Shown one piece after another: positions 52,487 through 60,803 of a DNA stretch of 64,000 bases. The position numbers and the translations under genes are program-made. Position 1 is the stretch's first letter. Each line of letters opens with the position of its first letter. The notes beneath the pieces are model-generated. The model was not told the DNA's origin. It ran no database searches and was given only the letters and a program-made list of their open reading frames with translations. The stretch comes from Fimbriiglobus sp043785105 (GTDB taxonomy: Bacteria > Planctomycetota > Planctomycetia > Gemmatales > Gemmataceae). Where the stretch lies: assembly GCA_043785105.1 (NCBI GenBank), contig JAYVXO010000239.1, forward strand, positions 3,739 to 67,738, written 5' to 3'.

Positions 52487-53485
52487 TCAATGCCACGGAT
52501 AAGGGCCGTCACTGCGCTGCGGCAACGGTCGGGTTCGGCGCGCGACCACGGTGAACAGTCGAATCGTGTGGGCGCCACTTTGATAGTGGAAGGTGTGCGA
52601 ATGCGTGGTCGTGGTGGCGTCCTCGAACCCAAGGACGCCGAGCATTTGACGAATGACGGCCGGGCTGAACTGCCACCACGAGTTCATGCGGTGGACCAAC
52701 GTCGGGTCGGCAAAGTTCGGCAGAAACACGATTGCGGGGACAGATGGAGCAGGCTTCATGGTAGGCATCACCACGACCATATCGGGGCGACCGAGGATTG
52801 CCCGTGCGATCCGTTTCAACCGGCCCACGGCACGTTCCTTCAGGGTCCGTTTACGCGGTGATGGCACCGGGGTTGAGGGGACATCTTCGCTCCCGACGAT
52901 GCGGGCATCCCACTCGTTGTCGTGCAGGAGGTCGGTCACGATGATCGTTTCGCGCGTCAACCGGGCCGCGTTGGCCAGTGCCAAGAAGGGGTCACGCAAG
53001 TGGAGCAAGATACTGCCGAAGGTGGCGACATCGACCGGCCCGATCTCCGCCGGGAGGTCGTAGACGTTGCCATAAACCACTTTGGCCTGGGAACCGAGTA
53101 GGCGGTGGCAGAACCAAAAGGAGTTGTGCAGCCGATCCAGGAGACTGCCCGCTGCCCGCAAATCCCGTATCAACCCGCTCAAATCCGGATGCGACGCGAG
53201 CGGGAGGACATCAATCGGCGCACCGAGTGCCACGTCGAACGCCACGACCGCCGCGCCACGTTTCTCCATTTCAAAGCAGAGGAACCCACTGGCGGTGCCC
53301 AACTCTAGCACCCGCTTCCCCGCGAACGGCACCTTGCCAAGGTAGTCGTCCACGCCGGCGCGGAGATCCCATTCCCCCGGTATGGTGCCAACCCCCGGCA
53401 CGTCGATTGTGTGGTAGAACCAGCAGTCCTCCCGGTTGGTGACTTCAACCGGGTCCGCGTAGACGTTTGTTGTGATGGCCAACAT
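52487..53485 (-). CDS. Class I SAM-dependent methyltransferase
   Basis: 332 residues from ATG 53485 (the preceding codon is TTG), with GGAGG close upstream. Core: GKRVLELGTASGFLCFEMEKRG, AAVVAFDVALGAP, VDVATFGSILLHLRDPFLAL. The opening TIDVPGVGTIPGEWDLR and the tRNA-cmo5U-like layout are shared with DUF1698/CmoB-like methyltransferases of glycan clusters. Divergent from the membrane protein at 53595. The substrate is not known. Confidence 0.83.
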   Translation of the reverse strand: MLAITTNVYADPVEVTNREDCWFYHTIDVPGVGTIPGEWDLRAGVDDYLGKVPFAGKRVLELGTASGFLCFEMEKRGAAVVAFDVALGAPIDVLPLASHPDLSGLIRDLRAAGSLLDRLHNSFWFCHRLLGSQAKVVYGNVYDLPAEIGPVDVATFGSILLHLRDPFLALANAARLTRETIIVTDLLHDNEWDARIVGSEDVPSTPVPSPRKRTLKERAVGRLKRIARAILGRPDMVVVMPTMKPAPSVPAIVFLPNFADPTLVHRMNSWWQFSPAVIRQMLGVLGFEDATTTTHSHTFHYQSGAHTIRLFTVVARRTRPLPQRSDGPYPWH

Positions 53486-53594
53486 CAACCTCCCAAGGAA
53501 GCCGCAACGACACCATCGCCGTCCTCGGCTTGACTGGCGGTTTCGTGGCGGGGTAGATTCTGCTACCTTTGGTCATTGTAAGGAAGTGCGGGTC

Positions 53595-55460
53595 ATGGAC
53601 GGTTCAGCGACGCGGATTCTGGCTTCGCCGTATTGGTGGCTGATTGCGGTCGCAGTGGTCGTGCTGGGTCAGGCCAAGTTGGCGTTGCCGTTGTTCGGCG
53701 AGCGGGACGCGATGACCGGGTTAACCGACGCGCGGCCAATCATAAGCGGTCGGCACCCGTTGCACTTGTACCACGGGTCGCTCGGGGCGGCGACGTTCCG
53801 TGAACGGTACGGCACGGCCTGTTACGACCCCGCGTTTCAGGCGGGTTACCCCAAGACGCCAGTGTTCGACGGCGGCTGCCGACCCGCCGAGTTTTTCCTG
53901 GCGTGGACGGGCCAAACGTTTGATCCCGCCGCGTACAAACTCGGGCTGTTCGGGGTGTGCGTGTTGGCGCCGTTGGCGTTCGCGTTGGCTGCTTGGTGTG
54001 TCGGGTTGTCCCCAACCGGCGTGGTCTTGGCGAGTGCGGGGGGGTGTCTGGTCTGGTGGTCGGCGCCAGTGCAAACGATGCTGGCAGCGGGCAATCTCGA
54101 TCTGCTGATTGCGGGGTTGACGGGGCTGATTTTCATCTGCGGCCTACCCCGGTATGCCTCCGAACCGGGGCCGCTCACGTGGTGCATTTTGGCCGGGTCG
54201 GCGGTGGTCGGGTGGTACGCCCAGCCAGTCATGTGGCTGGGGCTGTTTCCGGTCGGGATTGCGTATTATGTGATCGTCGCACCGCGACATGGGTTGGCGT
54301 GGCACCTCGGGCAAGTCGGCGTGTTCATCGCCGGGTTGGTGCCGAATTTGTGGTGGCTGACGGACTGGGTGAAATTCTGGTGGCTGCGTTCACCGACCGT
54401 CGATGACTTGTCGCAACTCCCCTGTTGGTTCACGCTGCTCGGCACGATCGACGATTACTTCAGCCTGTTCGGCACCGACTGGTTGAGTTGGTCCATCGTG
54501 CTTTTTGGACTAGCAGGCATTGGGTCGATGATGGGTGCGGGCCGTCGGGTGTGCGGCGGGGTGCTGCTTTCCACGGTCGTGCTCGCGGTCATCGTGGCCC
54601 GACTGGGGCAAGCCATTCCGATGCTGAAAGTCTTGCACGCCGAACGGGCAGCGTCGTTCGTGGTGGGCGTGTTGATGATCCCATCCGCGTGCCTGTTATC
54701 ACGGTGGTGGTCGCAGGCACAATTTGGCAACGCGGTCGTCGCCGTTGTCGCGGCGCTTCCACTCCTGGCGGGTGTGCTGGGCGTGTACGCGCCGACACCC
54801 CTCCCCTTGGGTCTCAACGACGAACGCCGAGAGTTCATCGCCGCGATCACGAAATACACCACGCCCGAAGCACGCATCTTGTTGGAAGAACCGGACAGCC
54901 TGACCAAGCCGGGTTGGAACTGGACCGCGTTGCTACCCGTGCTGACTGACCGCGCGTACCTGGGTGGCCTGGACCCGGACGCCAACGTGGAGCACTCGTA
55001 CTGTGGATTCCGCAACGGCAAGCTCAACGGTCGCGCGCTTGCGGAATGGACGAGTCTGGAACGTGACGAGTTCGTACAGCGGTACAACGTCGGCTGGGTT
55101 CTCTGCCGAACTCCCGCTGCCATCAGTTGGTGGGCGAATTACCCCGGAGCCAGGGCCGTGGCCCAGTTCCGCGAAAGTGGAGATGTGGTCCTGTTCGTGC
55201 TTGATCGCAAGCCGTCGTTCATTCTGAGTGGTACCGCCACCCTGGAACGCGCCGACCGACGCAAAATTGTCCTTGCCGATGTGACCCCGAACGAAGCGGG
55301 CGAAGTGGTGCTGAGCTTCCACTACCAACCCGGCTTTCGCATCATTCCGTCCATGTTGCACATCGAAGGTGACAAAGAATTGTTCGACCCGATCCCGATG
55401 ACGAAACTCCGCCTGCCCGGCCCCGTCAGCCGCGTCGTGTTGGTTTGGGACAACCCGTAG
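53595..55460 (+). CDS. Multi-spanning membrane protein, YfhO/GT-C-like
   Basis: 621 residues from ATG 53595 (AAGGAAG upstream). About ten to twelve hydrophobic helices in the first 430 residues, for example YWWLIAVAVVVLGQAKLAL, LGLFGVCVLAPLAFALAAW, WLGLFPVGIAYYVIV. A soluble C-terminal region (about 430-621) has VEHSYCGFRNGKLNGRALAEW and VVLSFHYQPGFRIIPS. Helix-rich N-half plus periplasmic beta-rich tail is the plan of GT-C glycosyltransferases and YfhO-type proteins. No catalytic acidic pair is clear to me, so glycosyl transfer is only a suggestion. Confidence 0.72.
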   Translation: MDGSATRILASPYWWLIAVAVVVLGQAKLALPLFGERDAMTGLTDARPIISGRHPLHLYHGSLGAATFRERYGTACYDPAFQAGYPKTPVFDGGCRPAEFFLAWTGQTFDPAAYKLGLFGVCVLAPLAFALAAWCVGLSPTGVVLASAGGCLVWWSAPVQTMLAAGNLDLLIAGLTGLIFICGLPRYASEPGPLTWCILAGSAVVGWYAQPVMWLGLFPVGIAYYVIVAPRHGLAWHLGQVGVFIAGLVPNLWWLTDWVKFWWLRSPTVDDLSQLPCWFTLLGTIDDYFSLFGTDWLSWSIVLFGLAGIGSMMGAGRRVCGGVLLSTVVLAVIVARLGQAIPMLKVLHAERAASFVVGVLMIPSACLLSRWWSQAQFGNAVVAVVAALPLLAGVLGVYAPTPLPLGLNDERREFIAAITKYTTPEARILLEEPDSLTKPGWNWTALLPVLTDRAYLGGLDPDANVEHSYCGFRNGKLNGRALAEWTSLERDEFVQRYNVGWVLCRTPAAISWWANYPGARAVAQFRESGDVVLFVLDRKPSFILSGTATLERADRRKIVLADVTPNEAGEVVLSFHYQPGFRIIPSMLHIEGDKELFDPIPMTKLRLPGPVSRVVLVWDNP

Positions 55461-55489
55461 AACATTTTCAGTTTCATTGTTGCGTTCCG

Positions 55490-55599
55490 GTTAGCCCGAC
55501 GCGCCAGCGAGGGGTCTGCCGAAACGAACTCCACGCCGTACCAAGACGGACCGGGGCGGGGCCGTCCCGACCCCTCGCTCGCTGGCGCGTCGGGCTAAC
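55490..55599. repeat. Palindromic repeat family E
   Basis: The arm GTTAGCCCGACGCGCCAGCG, then AGGGGTC (55490-55516), is mirrored at 55569-55599; the right arm carries a 4-bp GCTC duplication. About 50 bp lie between. The repeat sits between convergent genes 53595-55460 and 55633-56160 and may end transcription of both. Confidence 0.9.
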
Positions 55600-55632
55600 A
55601 AAAACCGGCGGAATGATAACGAAATGCCGTAA

Positions 55633-56160
55633 CTACGCGCCCCAACCGTGCTGGGCGCGAAGCCAGGCGATTTGGGCGGTGTGGTGCCGACCGTGGTGGG
55701 CGTACAGGCCGATGGCTTCAGCGAGGGTGAACGATTTGTTCTTGGCCGGATGGAGGTAAGCCCGCGTAAAATCGGCGTCCGTCAGGGTGCGTAACAGTTG
55801 CACCCACCGGCTGTGCAACGACTCCAACAATACCAACGACACTTCAACGTCAGCCGTCTTGGCATCAGGCAGTTCGGCCCACTTGGTTTCGTCGTAAGGC
55901 TTAATCGTCGGGGTTTCTTCCGTCAACGTAAGGCGGAACCGGACGTAGGCATTGGCGTGGCTATCGGCGAGGTGGTGAACGATTTGGCGGATGGTCCAGT
56001 TCTTGTACTTCGTGTCGAGTTGCGAATGGTCCAGGCCCGCCACCGTTACCCGTAACTTCGTGGGCAGTCCCGCGATTTCGGCAATTCGCTCCGCCCGTTG
56101 TTCCGGTGACGGTGTCAGTTCCGGAAGGTGCTCGCCGGCGGGTTGATCGGGTGGAGACAT
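55633..56160 (-). CDS. YfiT-like DinB/BstA-fold protein (bacillithiol-transferase-type)
   Basis: 175 residues from the second ATG (56160), with GAGGA six bases upstream; the first ATG directly abuts the GAGGA. The DinB four-helix fold has metal ligands in IVHHLADSHANAYVRFRL and YAHHGRHHTAQIAWL. TIKPYDETKWAEL is characteristic of YfiT-type proteins, known as metal-dependent thiol S-transferases (bacillithiol in Firmicutes). Whether this organism has bacillithiol is not known, so the thiol substrate is open. Confidence 0.88.
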   Translation of the reverse strand: MSPPDQPAGEHLPELTPSPEQRAERIAEIAGLPTKLRVTVAGLDHSQLDTKYKNWTIRQIVHHLADSHANAYVRFRLTLTEETPTIKPYDETKWAELPDAKTADVEVSLVLLESLHSRWVQLLRTLTDADFTRAYLHPAKNKSFTLAEAIGLYAHHGRHHTAQIAWLRAQHGWGA

Positions 56161-56197
56161 GGCCATTCCTCAAAGTGTCCGAAGCGCAGCGTCAAAC

Positions 56198-56227
56198 AGA
56201 AACCAGGGGTTTTGCCCCCTGGTTTCT
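56198..56227. terminator. Hairpin terminator after rpmA
   Basis: AGAAACCAGGGG pairs perfectly with CCCCTGGTTTCT around a TTTTGC loop (12-bp stem). It lies just beyond the rpmA stop on the minus strand and upstream of the YfiT-like gene. Confidence 0.8.
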
Positions 56228-56258
56228 GATGTCGGCACGGCTCCTGACTGGTTCTGCG

Positions 56259-56522
56259 TCAGACCGCAACCGGCTGGTCCACAGGCTTGACGTTCACACG
56301 TCGGCTTTGCTGGTCAAAGTAAACGGTCCCGACGCACATGGCGAACAGGGTGTCATCTTTGGCACGTTTCACGTTGCGGCCAGGGTGGAACTTGGTCCCA
56401 CATTGCCGCACGATTATACTGCCAACCTGAACCGATTCACCCGCGTAGGCTTTGATCCCACGACGTTGGGCGTTCGAGTCCCGACCGTTCTTGACCGAGC
56501 CTTGGCCCTTCTTGTGTGCCAC
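56259..56522 (-). CDS. rpmA: 50S ribosomal protein bL27
   Basis: 87 residues from a GTG with GAGG about eight bases upstream. MAHKKGQGSVKNGRDSNAQR and GESVQVGSIIVRQCGTKFHPG are diagnostic of bL27, whose N-terminus reaches the peptidyl-transferase centre. The canonical bacterial order is rplU-rpmA, but no rplU precedes it; 150-plus bases of repeat-containing DNA lie upstream instead. The N-terminus starts directly with the mature-like AHKK, so no Firmicute-type cleaved leader. Confidence 0.97.
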   Translation of the reverse strand: MAHKKGQGSVKNGRDSNAQRRGIKAYAGESVQVGSIIVRQCGTKFHPGRNVKRAKDDTLFAMCVGTVYFDQQSRRVNVKPVDQPVAV

Positions 56523-56674
56523 GGCGTACCTCTTAAAAAAATCAGTGCAGTCTCAGGCCAAGCCCAAGTTTAGGAACTAGAATTGTAGCGGCTTCGCCCC
56601 ACGGGGCAACAGGAAAACCTGCGCATAACGAACGAAGGGTCTGGCGAATTTTTCGTGCAAATGATTTGTCATGG

Positions 56675-56856
56675 GTTTCGGCCCTGAAAGGGTCGTGCTG
56701 TCAGCCCAGGGCCATGCCCTGGGAACTTGGAAGTGACGGTTCATTCGGTTGGATGCCACCGGCGTGAACCGTCCTGAACGGGCCGAAAAACCTACTGCTG
56801 CCCGGTCCCAGGGCATGGCCCTGGGCTGACAGCACGACCCTTTCAGGGCCGAAAAC
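56675..56856 (+). repeat. Palindromic repeat family D, copy 1
   Basis: About 49-bp arms (GTTTCGGCCCTGAAAGGGTC, GTGCTGTCAGCCCAGGGCCA, TGCCCTGGGA) are mirrored on the right with hardly a mismatch. The asymmetric centre contains ACGGTTCATTCGGTTGGATG. A sister copy at 61830-62028 has that centre in the opposite orientation. Confidence 0.93.
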
Positions 56857-56934
56857 CCGGTGAAGACTGAGTGCCAGAAAGAATGGCTTAAATCTCGAGT
56901 TTCTGGTATTTGCTAACTCTCGGTCGGGGTTTGC

Positions 56935-56964
56935 TTGAGTTCTTGCGGTGTTTTCGGCTATAAT
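56935..56964 (+). promoter_or_regulatory. Sigma-70-type promoter for the PAS-GAF-REC gene
   Basis: TTGAGT (56935-56940), an 18-bp spacer and a perfect TATAAT (56959-56964). A start near 56971 would leave the ATG at 56948 outside the mRNA, which supports 56984 or 57011 as the translation start. Confidence 0.65.
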
Positions 56965-57010
56965 TGCGGTTCACACTGAAGACATGCCCGTTGTTTGTGG
57001 CGGAGCGATT

Positions 57011-58696
57011 GTGGAAACCCGACCGCGGATCTTGATAATAGGCCAGCCGCCTGCGCCTCTTGCGGGGTGGCTATCGGCTGTTGATGGCGTCGTGGTACCC
57101 GATGCCATCGCTGCCGTCGAACAGCTTTTGGCGGAACCCTTCCACGCGGTATTAGCGGACCCCGAAGTTGTCCGACAGGTTTTTGCGGCACAGCGGCGCG
57201 ACGAAGTCGTTCTCGATCACATCGACAAAGGCGTGGCGGTTCTCGACCCCGCTGGCGCCATCACGTGGGTCAACTCGGCGATGCGGAATCTTTGTCCCGT
57301 CGAACCAATCGGGCGGGCGTTGATGGAAGCCCTTGGGGCGACCACGTTAGCTTCGGATGTCCCCGACCCGTTCTCCGTGGCGCGGCGTGGGGGCGCCGTC
57401 TCGTTCCGGCTTTATCGGCCTGCTAACGTCGAGCAGCCCTATTTGGATGCCGCGATTCAACCCGTTTTGAATCACGCGGGGACGGTGGATCAGCAAGTCG
57501 TCATCGTGCGGAACGTGACGCCGGAAGTCGAACAACAACGCAAGCTCGACGCCCTTCACCAAGCCGGTCGGGAACTCGCCGATCTCGACCCGGACCAACT
57601 CGCGGAAATGAACATCCCGACGCGGATCGAACTGCTCAAGCAAAATCTGCGCCGGTACATCCACGACCTGCTGCGGTACGACATCATTGAAGTGCGGTTG
57701 CTCGATCGGCGAACCGGGGAACTCCATCCGCTCCTGGAAGATGGCATGACGGACGTGGCCGCCCGGCGAGTGTTGTACGCCCGAGAACAGGGCAACGGGG
57801 TGACGGGGTATGTGGCGGCGACCGGCCAAAGTTACTTGTGTATGGACACCGCGTCCGACCCGCTTTACCTCGAAGGGGCAACGGGGGCGCGGAGTTCGAT
57901 GACGGTGCCATTGAAGTATCACGATGAAGTGGTCGGCACGCTGAACGTGGAAAGTCCGCGTGTCAGTGGCTTCGGGGCGGAGGATTTGCAATTCACCGAA
58001 CTGTTCAGCAAAGAAATCGCAACCGCACTTCACACGCTCGATCTGCTCAACGCCCAACAAAGCTGCACCGCCAACCAATCACTCGATCTCATCAACCGCG
58101 AGATTGCCATTCCCGTCGATGATGTCCTGGCCAGTGCTGCAGTGTTGCTCCAAAAACTCGGCACACAAGACGACGAAGCGGCGGCACTGTTACGGCGCAT
58201 TCTGCTGGGTGCCCGCAAGGTGAAGGACAGCATCCGCAAAGTGGGCCGTGACCTGAACGTGGACCAACTCTTGAACACGGACCACCTGATGCCGTTGGCC
58301 GGCACGCGGGTGCTGGTCGTCGAAGCCGAAGAACGGATTCGCCGGTCCGCCCACTTGTTGCTCGGCCAACTCGGAGCCGGTGTGGAGACGGTGGCCACTG
58401 CGACCGAAGGCATCGCACTCATGGCGTGCATTCCATTTGATGCCGTGTTGCTCGACAACAAACCGTCTGATATGGGCGGCTACGACGCTTACCGGCGACT
58501 CAAAGCGGCGCGGCCGTCGGTGAAGATTTCGATGACCACCGGCTTCGGGTACGACTCCGCCCACGCCATCGTGAAAGCCCGCGCGGACGGGATGCAATAC
58601 GTCCTGTTCAAACCCTTCCGGCAGGACCAAATCGTGAAAGCCGTGCTGGAGACAACTCCGTCGGTGCTCCCCGTTGTGAACGGGAAGCTGGCATGA
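57011..58696 (+). CDS. PAS-GAF-receiver signalling protein without kinase domain
   Basis: 561 residues from GTG 57011, which has GGAG five bases upstream (ATG 56984 is the alternative). Order: short N-terminal receiver-like fold (RILIIGQPPAPLAGWLSAV), PAS domain (about 65-165, LDHIDKGVAVLDPAGAITWV), GAF domain (about 200-345, GVTGYVAATGQSYLCMDTAS, SSMTVPLKYHDEVVGTLNVE), a helical pair, and a C-terminal receiver (about 440-550: RVLVVEAEERIRRSAHLLL, FDAVLLDNKPSDMGGYDA, ISMTTGFG, LFKPF). The receiver has the phospho-acceptor Asp, Thr and Lys, but the acidic pair reads EAEE. No HATPase domain, so it is an orphan signal integrator. Overlaps the phosphoesterase start (ATGA). Confidence 0.85.
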   Translation: METRPRILIIGQPPAPLAGWLSAVDGVVVPDAIAAVEQLLAEPFHAVLADPEVVRQVFAAQRRDEVVLDHIDKGVAVLDPAGAITWVNSAMRNLCPVEPIGRALMEALGATTLASDVPDPFSVARRGGAVSFRLYRPANVEQPYLDAAIQPVLNHAGTVDQQVVIVRNVTPEVEQQRKLDALHQAGRELADLDPDQLAEMNIPTRIELLKQNLRRYIHDLLRYDIIEVRLLDRRTGELHPLLEDGMTDVAARRVLYAREQGNGVTGYVAATGQSYLCMDTASDPLYLEGATGARSSMTVPLKYHDEVVGTLNVESPRVSGFGAEDLQFTELFSKEIATALHTLDLLNAQQSCTANQSLDLINREIAIPVDDVLASAAVLLQKLGTQDDEAAALLRRILLGARKVKDSIRKVGRDLNVDQLLNTDHLMPLAGTRVLVVEAEERIRRSAHLLLGQLGAGVETVATATEGIALMACIPFDAVLLDNKPSDMGGYDAYRRLKAARPSVKISMTTGFGYDSAHAIVKARADGMQYVLFKPFRQDQIVKAVLETTPSVLPVVNGKLA

Positions 58697-59811
58697 TGTT
58701 CGCCGTCTGGTTCACGGTCGGGTGGGTGGGTCATGCGTGCCTGTGGACCTATTCGCTAAATAACCTGTACGGCCGCCCGATTCCGAAGTGGTTCCTCAAG
58801 CCGTACCGCCTTTGGTGCGGCCTCGTGATTGCCGGGTTCCCACTGGAAATTTGGCTGGCCGACCAGTTTGCCCACCCACTTTTGAACCAAGTGTACATCG
58901 GCTTGTGCTGCGTGATTGGCGGGGTGGGGTTCCCGATCATCACCATCGGGCGGCTGATGCGCCCAACGCCATCATCTGTGCTGAGCGAACACACCTACAC
59001 CGTCGACTACTGGAAGCAACTCGGCCCCGCCGCGATTGGTAACGGGAAGTGGTCATGGCTCCCACGGTTGCCGGGGAGCGATGTCTTTCGCGTGGACTTC
59101 ACCGAACTCACGCTGAAGGTGCCGCACTTGCCGCCCGCGTGGGACGGCCTCACGGTACTGGTCCTCTCCGACTTGCACTTCCACGGCACGCCGAGTCGTG
59201 TGTTTTTTGATGCGGTCATGGACACACTTCTTGCGGCGCCGGTGCCCGACTTGGTACTACTCGGCGGGGATTACCTCGACACCGACACGCACCACGAATG
59301 GATCACGCCCATTTTGGGGCGATTGAACGCGACCGAAGGCAAGTTCGCCATCCTCGGCAATCACGATCACCACCACGACCCGGCCCGAGTGCGCAAAGAG
59401 TTGACCGACGCCGGGTACAAGATGCTGGGCAACGGCTGGCAAGCCGCGACGATTCGCGGCGAGGCGTGCGTGATGATCGGCCAAGAGGGGCCGTGGTTCG
59501 TGCCGCCACCGGACCTGAGCCAGATGCCGGACGCCGGGTTTCGACTCTGCCTGTCGCACTCCCCGGACAACTTCTATTGGGGCCAACGGCACCGGATCGG
59601 GCTGATGGTATGCGGCCACGTTCACGGCGGGCAAATCCGCTTACCGCTCATCGGCTCCATCTTCGTGCCGAGTATTTACAGCCGCCGGTTCGACCAAGGC
59701 GTCTTCGACGAAAACGGCACCATCATGGCCGTGAACCGTGGCCTGAGCGGCAAAGAACCCCTGCGGTACAACTGCAAACCGCAAGTGTTACGATTGGTGT
59801 TGAAGTGCTAA
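58693..59811 (+). CDS. Membrane-anchored calcineurin-like metallophosphoesterase
   Basis: 372 residues. N-terminal hydrophobic helices (MMFAVWFTVGWVGHACLWTYS, and LWCGLVIAGFPLEIWLADQF) precede a phosphoesterase core with metal motifs LVLSDLHFHG (DxH), LLGGDYLDTDTHH (GGD), AILGNHDHHHDP (GNHD) and MVCGHVHGGQIRLPL (GHxH). YkuE-like members of this group act on UDP-diacylglucosamine or phospholipid head groups at the membrane, which is compatible here. Overlaps the signalling gene by four bases, so probably co-expressed. Convergent with the Uma2 gene, overlapping its stop by four bases. Confidence 0.9.
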   Translation: MMFAVWFTVGWVGHACLWTYSLNNLYGRPIPKWFLKPYRLWCGLVIAGFPLEIWLADQFAHPLLNQVYIGLCCVIGGVGFPIITIGRLMRPTPSSVLSEHTYTVDYWKQLGPAAIGNGKWSWLPRLPGSDVFRVDFTELTLKVPHLPPAWDGLTVLVLSDLHFHGTPSRVFFDAVMDTLLAAPVPDLVLLGGDYLDTDTHHEWITPILGRLNATEGKFAILGNHDHHHDPARVRKELTDAGYKMLGNGWQAATIRGEACVMIGQEGPWFVPPPDLSQMPDAGFRLCLSHSPDNFYWGQRHRIGLMVCGHVHGGQIRLPLIGSIFVPSIYSRRFDQGVFDENGTIMAVNRGLSGKEPLRYNCKPQVLRLVLKC

Positions 59812-60668
59812 TGCCCCTTGCGAATCGCCGCAAGTTCCGCGCGCAATTTAGCCACTTCACGCTCTGCCACTTCTCGTGCGTCCCGTTCACGCTGTGCGGC
59901 TTCTTCGGCGGCTCGTGCGGTTTCTTCGGCGGCTCGTGTGGCATCTTCGGCGGCTCGTGCGGCTTCTTCCGCGACACGTGCGGCTTCTACTGCCACGCGG
60001 GTATCATGATGAGCTTTGCGGGTTTCTTTTTTCGATTCGTCCAACGCGGCGACCATTTCTACCGGCAGCGGTAACAACTTGCCCCGGAACCAGAATCGCA
60101 CCCAATCGTCCACTAAGCCCATTTCGATGTCCAGTTCCGGGATTGCGAACCGCCCCTCTGCGTTGGGTCGCACTTGCTTGAACTTGCGGGTTGTTGTGCC
60201 GAGTTTGTACAACGTGAGCCGCAGCTTTTGCGGCTCGAACAGCATGTAGTATGGCACTTGAAGGTCGCGCCCGTACCGCGTCATGTTATCGACGTAGTCT
60301 TTGCGTTGGTTTCCCTCGGAGACGTACTCCAGAACCCAGAACGGTTTCGATTCTTCAAACGGCGTGTTGAAACTGCCGCACGGTCCAACTGGGCGATCGC
60401 GGATCACGACGAAGTTGTCCGGGCAGACCCGCCCGACTGCCTTCACGTCAGTTTTCGAGATCGGATACTGAATCAGCAGTTCGCTCAACACGTGAAAATC
60501 GGGCCGCACCGCCTCCACCAAACCGAGGCTGGCGACCGTGATAGCGCGTTGCCGACTTTGCGACGTGTGCTCCATGAAGTGCTCCAACGGCAACGACTTG
60601 CAATACTCTTCGGCTGCAATTTCGTAGTAATGTCGAACGTCGATCCGGTTTGCTAGCATTGACGACAT
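59808..60668 (-). CDS. Uma2-family protein with Ala/Glu coiled-coil tail
   Basis: 286 residues from ATG 60668, with AGGGGG upstream. Uma2 (DUF820) PD-(D/E)XK-fold part at about 45-215: VRPDFHVLSELLIQYPISK, NFVVIRDRPVGPCGSFN, PFWVLEYVSEGNQRKDYVDN (E-x-x-S-x-x), RYGRDLQVPYYMLFEP. The tail (about 225-286) is a run of EEAARAAE-type heptad-like repeats followed by REVAEREVAKLRAELAAI, a predicted coiled coil. Uma2 proteins are very numerous in planctomycetes and cyanobacteria; the biological role is unclear. Confidence 0.87.
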   Translation of the reverse strand: MSSMLANRIDVRHYYEIAAEEYCKSLPLEHFMEHTSQSRQRAITVASLGLVEAVRPDFHVLSELLIQYPISKTDVKAVGRVCPDNFVVIRDRPVGPCGSFNTPFEESKPFWVLEYVSEGNQRKDYVDNMTRYGRDLQVPYYMLFEPQKLRLTLYKLGTTTRKFKQVRPNAEGRFAIPELDIEMGLVDDWVRFWFRGKLLPLPVEMVAALDESKKETRKAHHDTRVAVEAARVAEEAARAAEDATRAAEETARAAEEAAQRERDAREVAEREVAKLRAELAAIRKGH

Positions 60669-60803
60669 CGGGATTTCCCCCTTGGTGTTACGTGGATTCT
60701 ACCATCGACGCAGCCCACGGAACAGCCGAACCCTTGCCCGGTTGCCCCGTCGCAAGCATGATGATGGCATCTCGATTTTCCCTCTCGTTCAGGAAGTTCT
60801 CCC

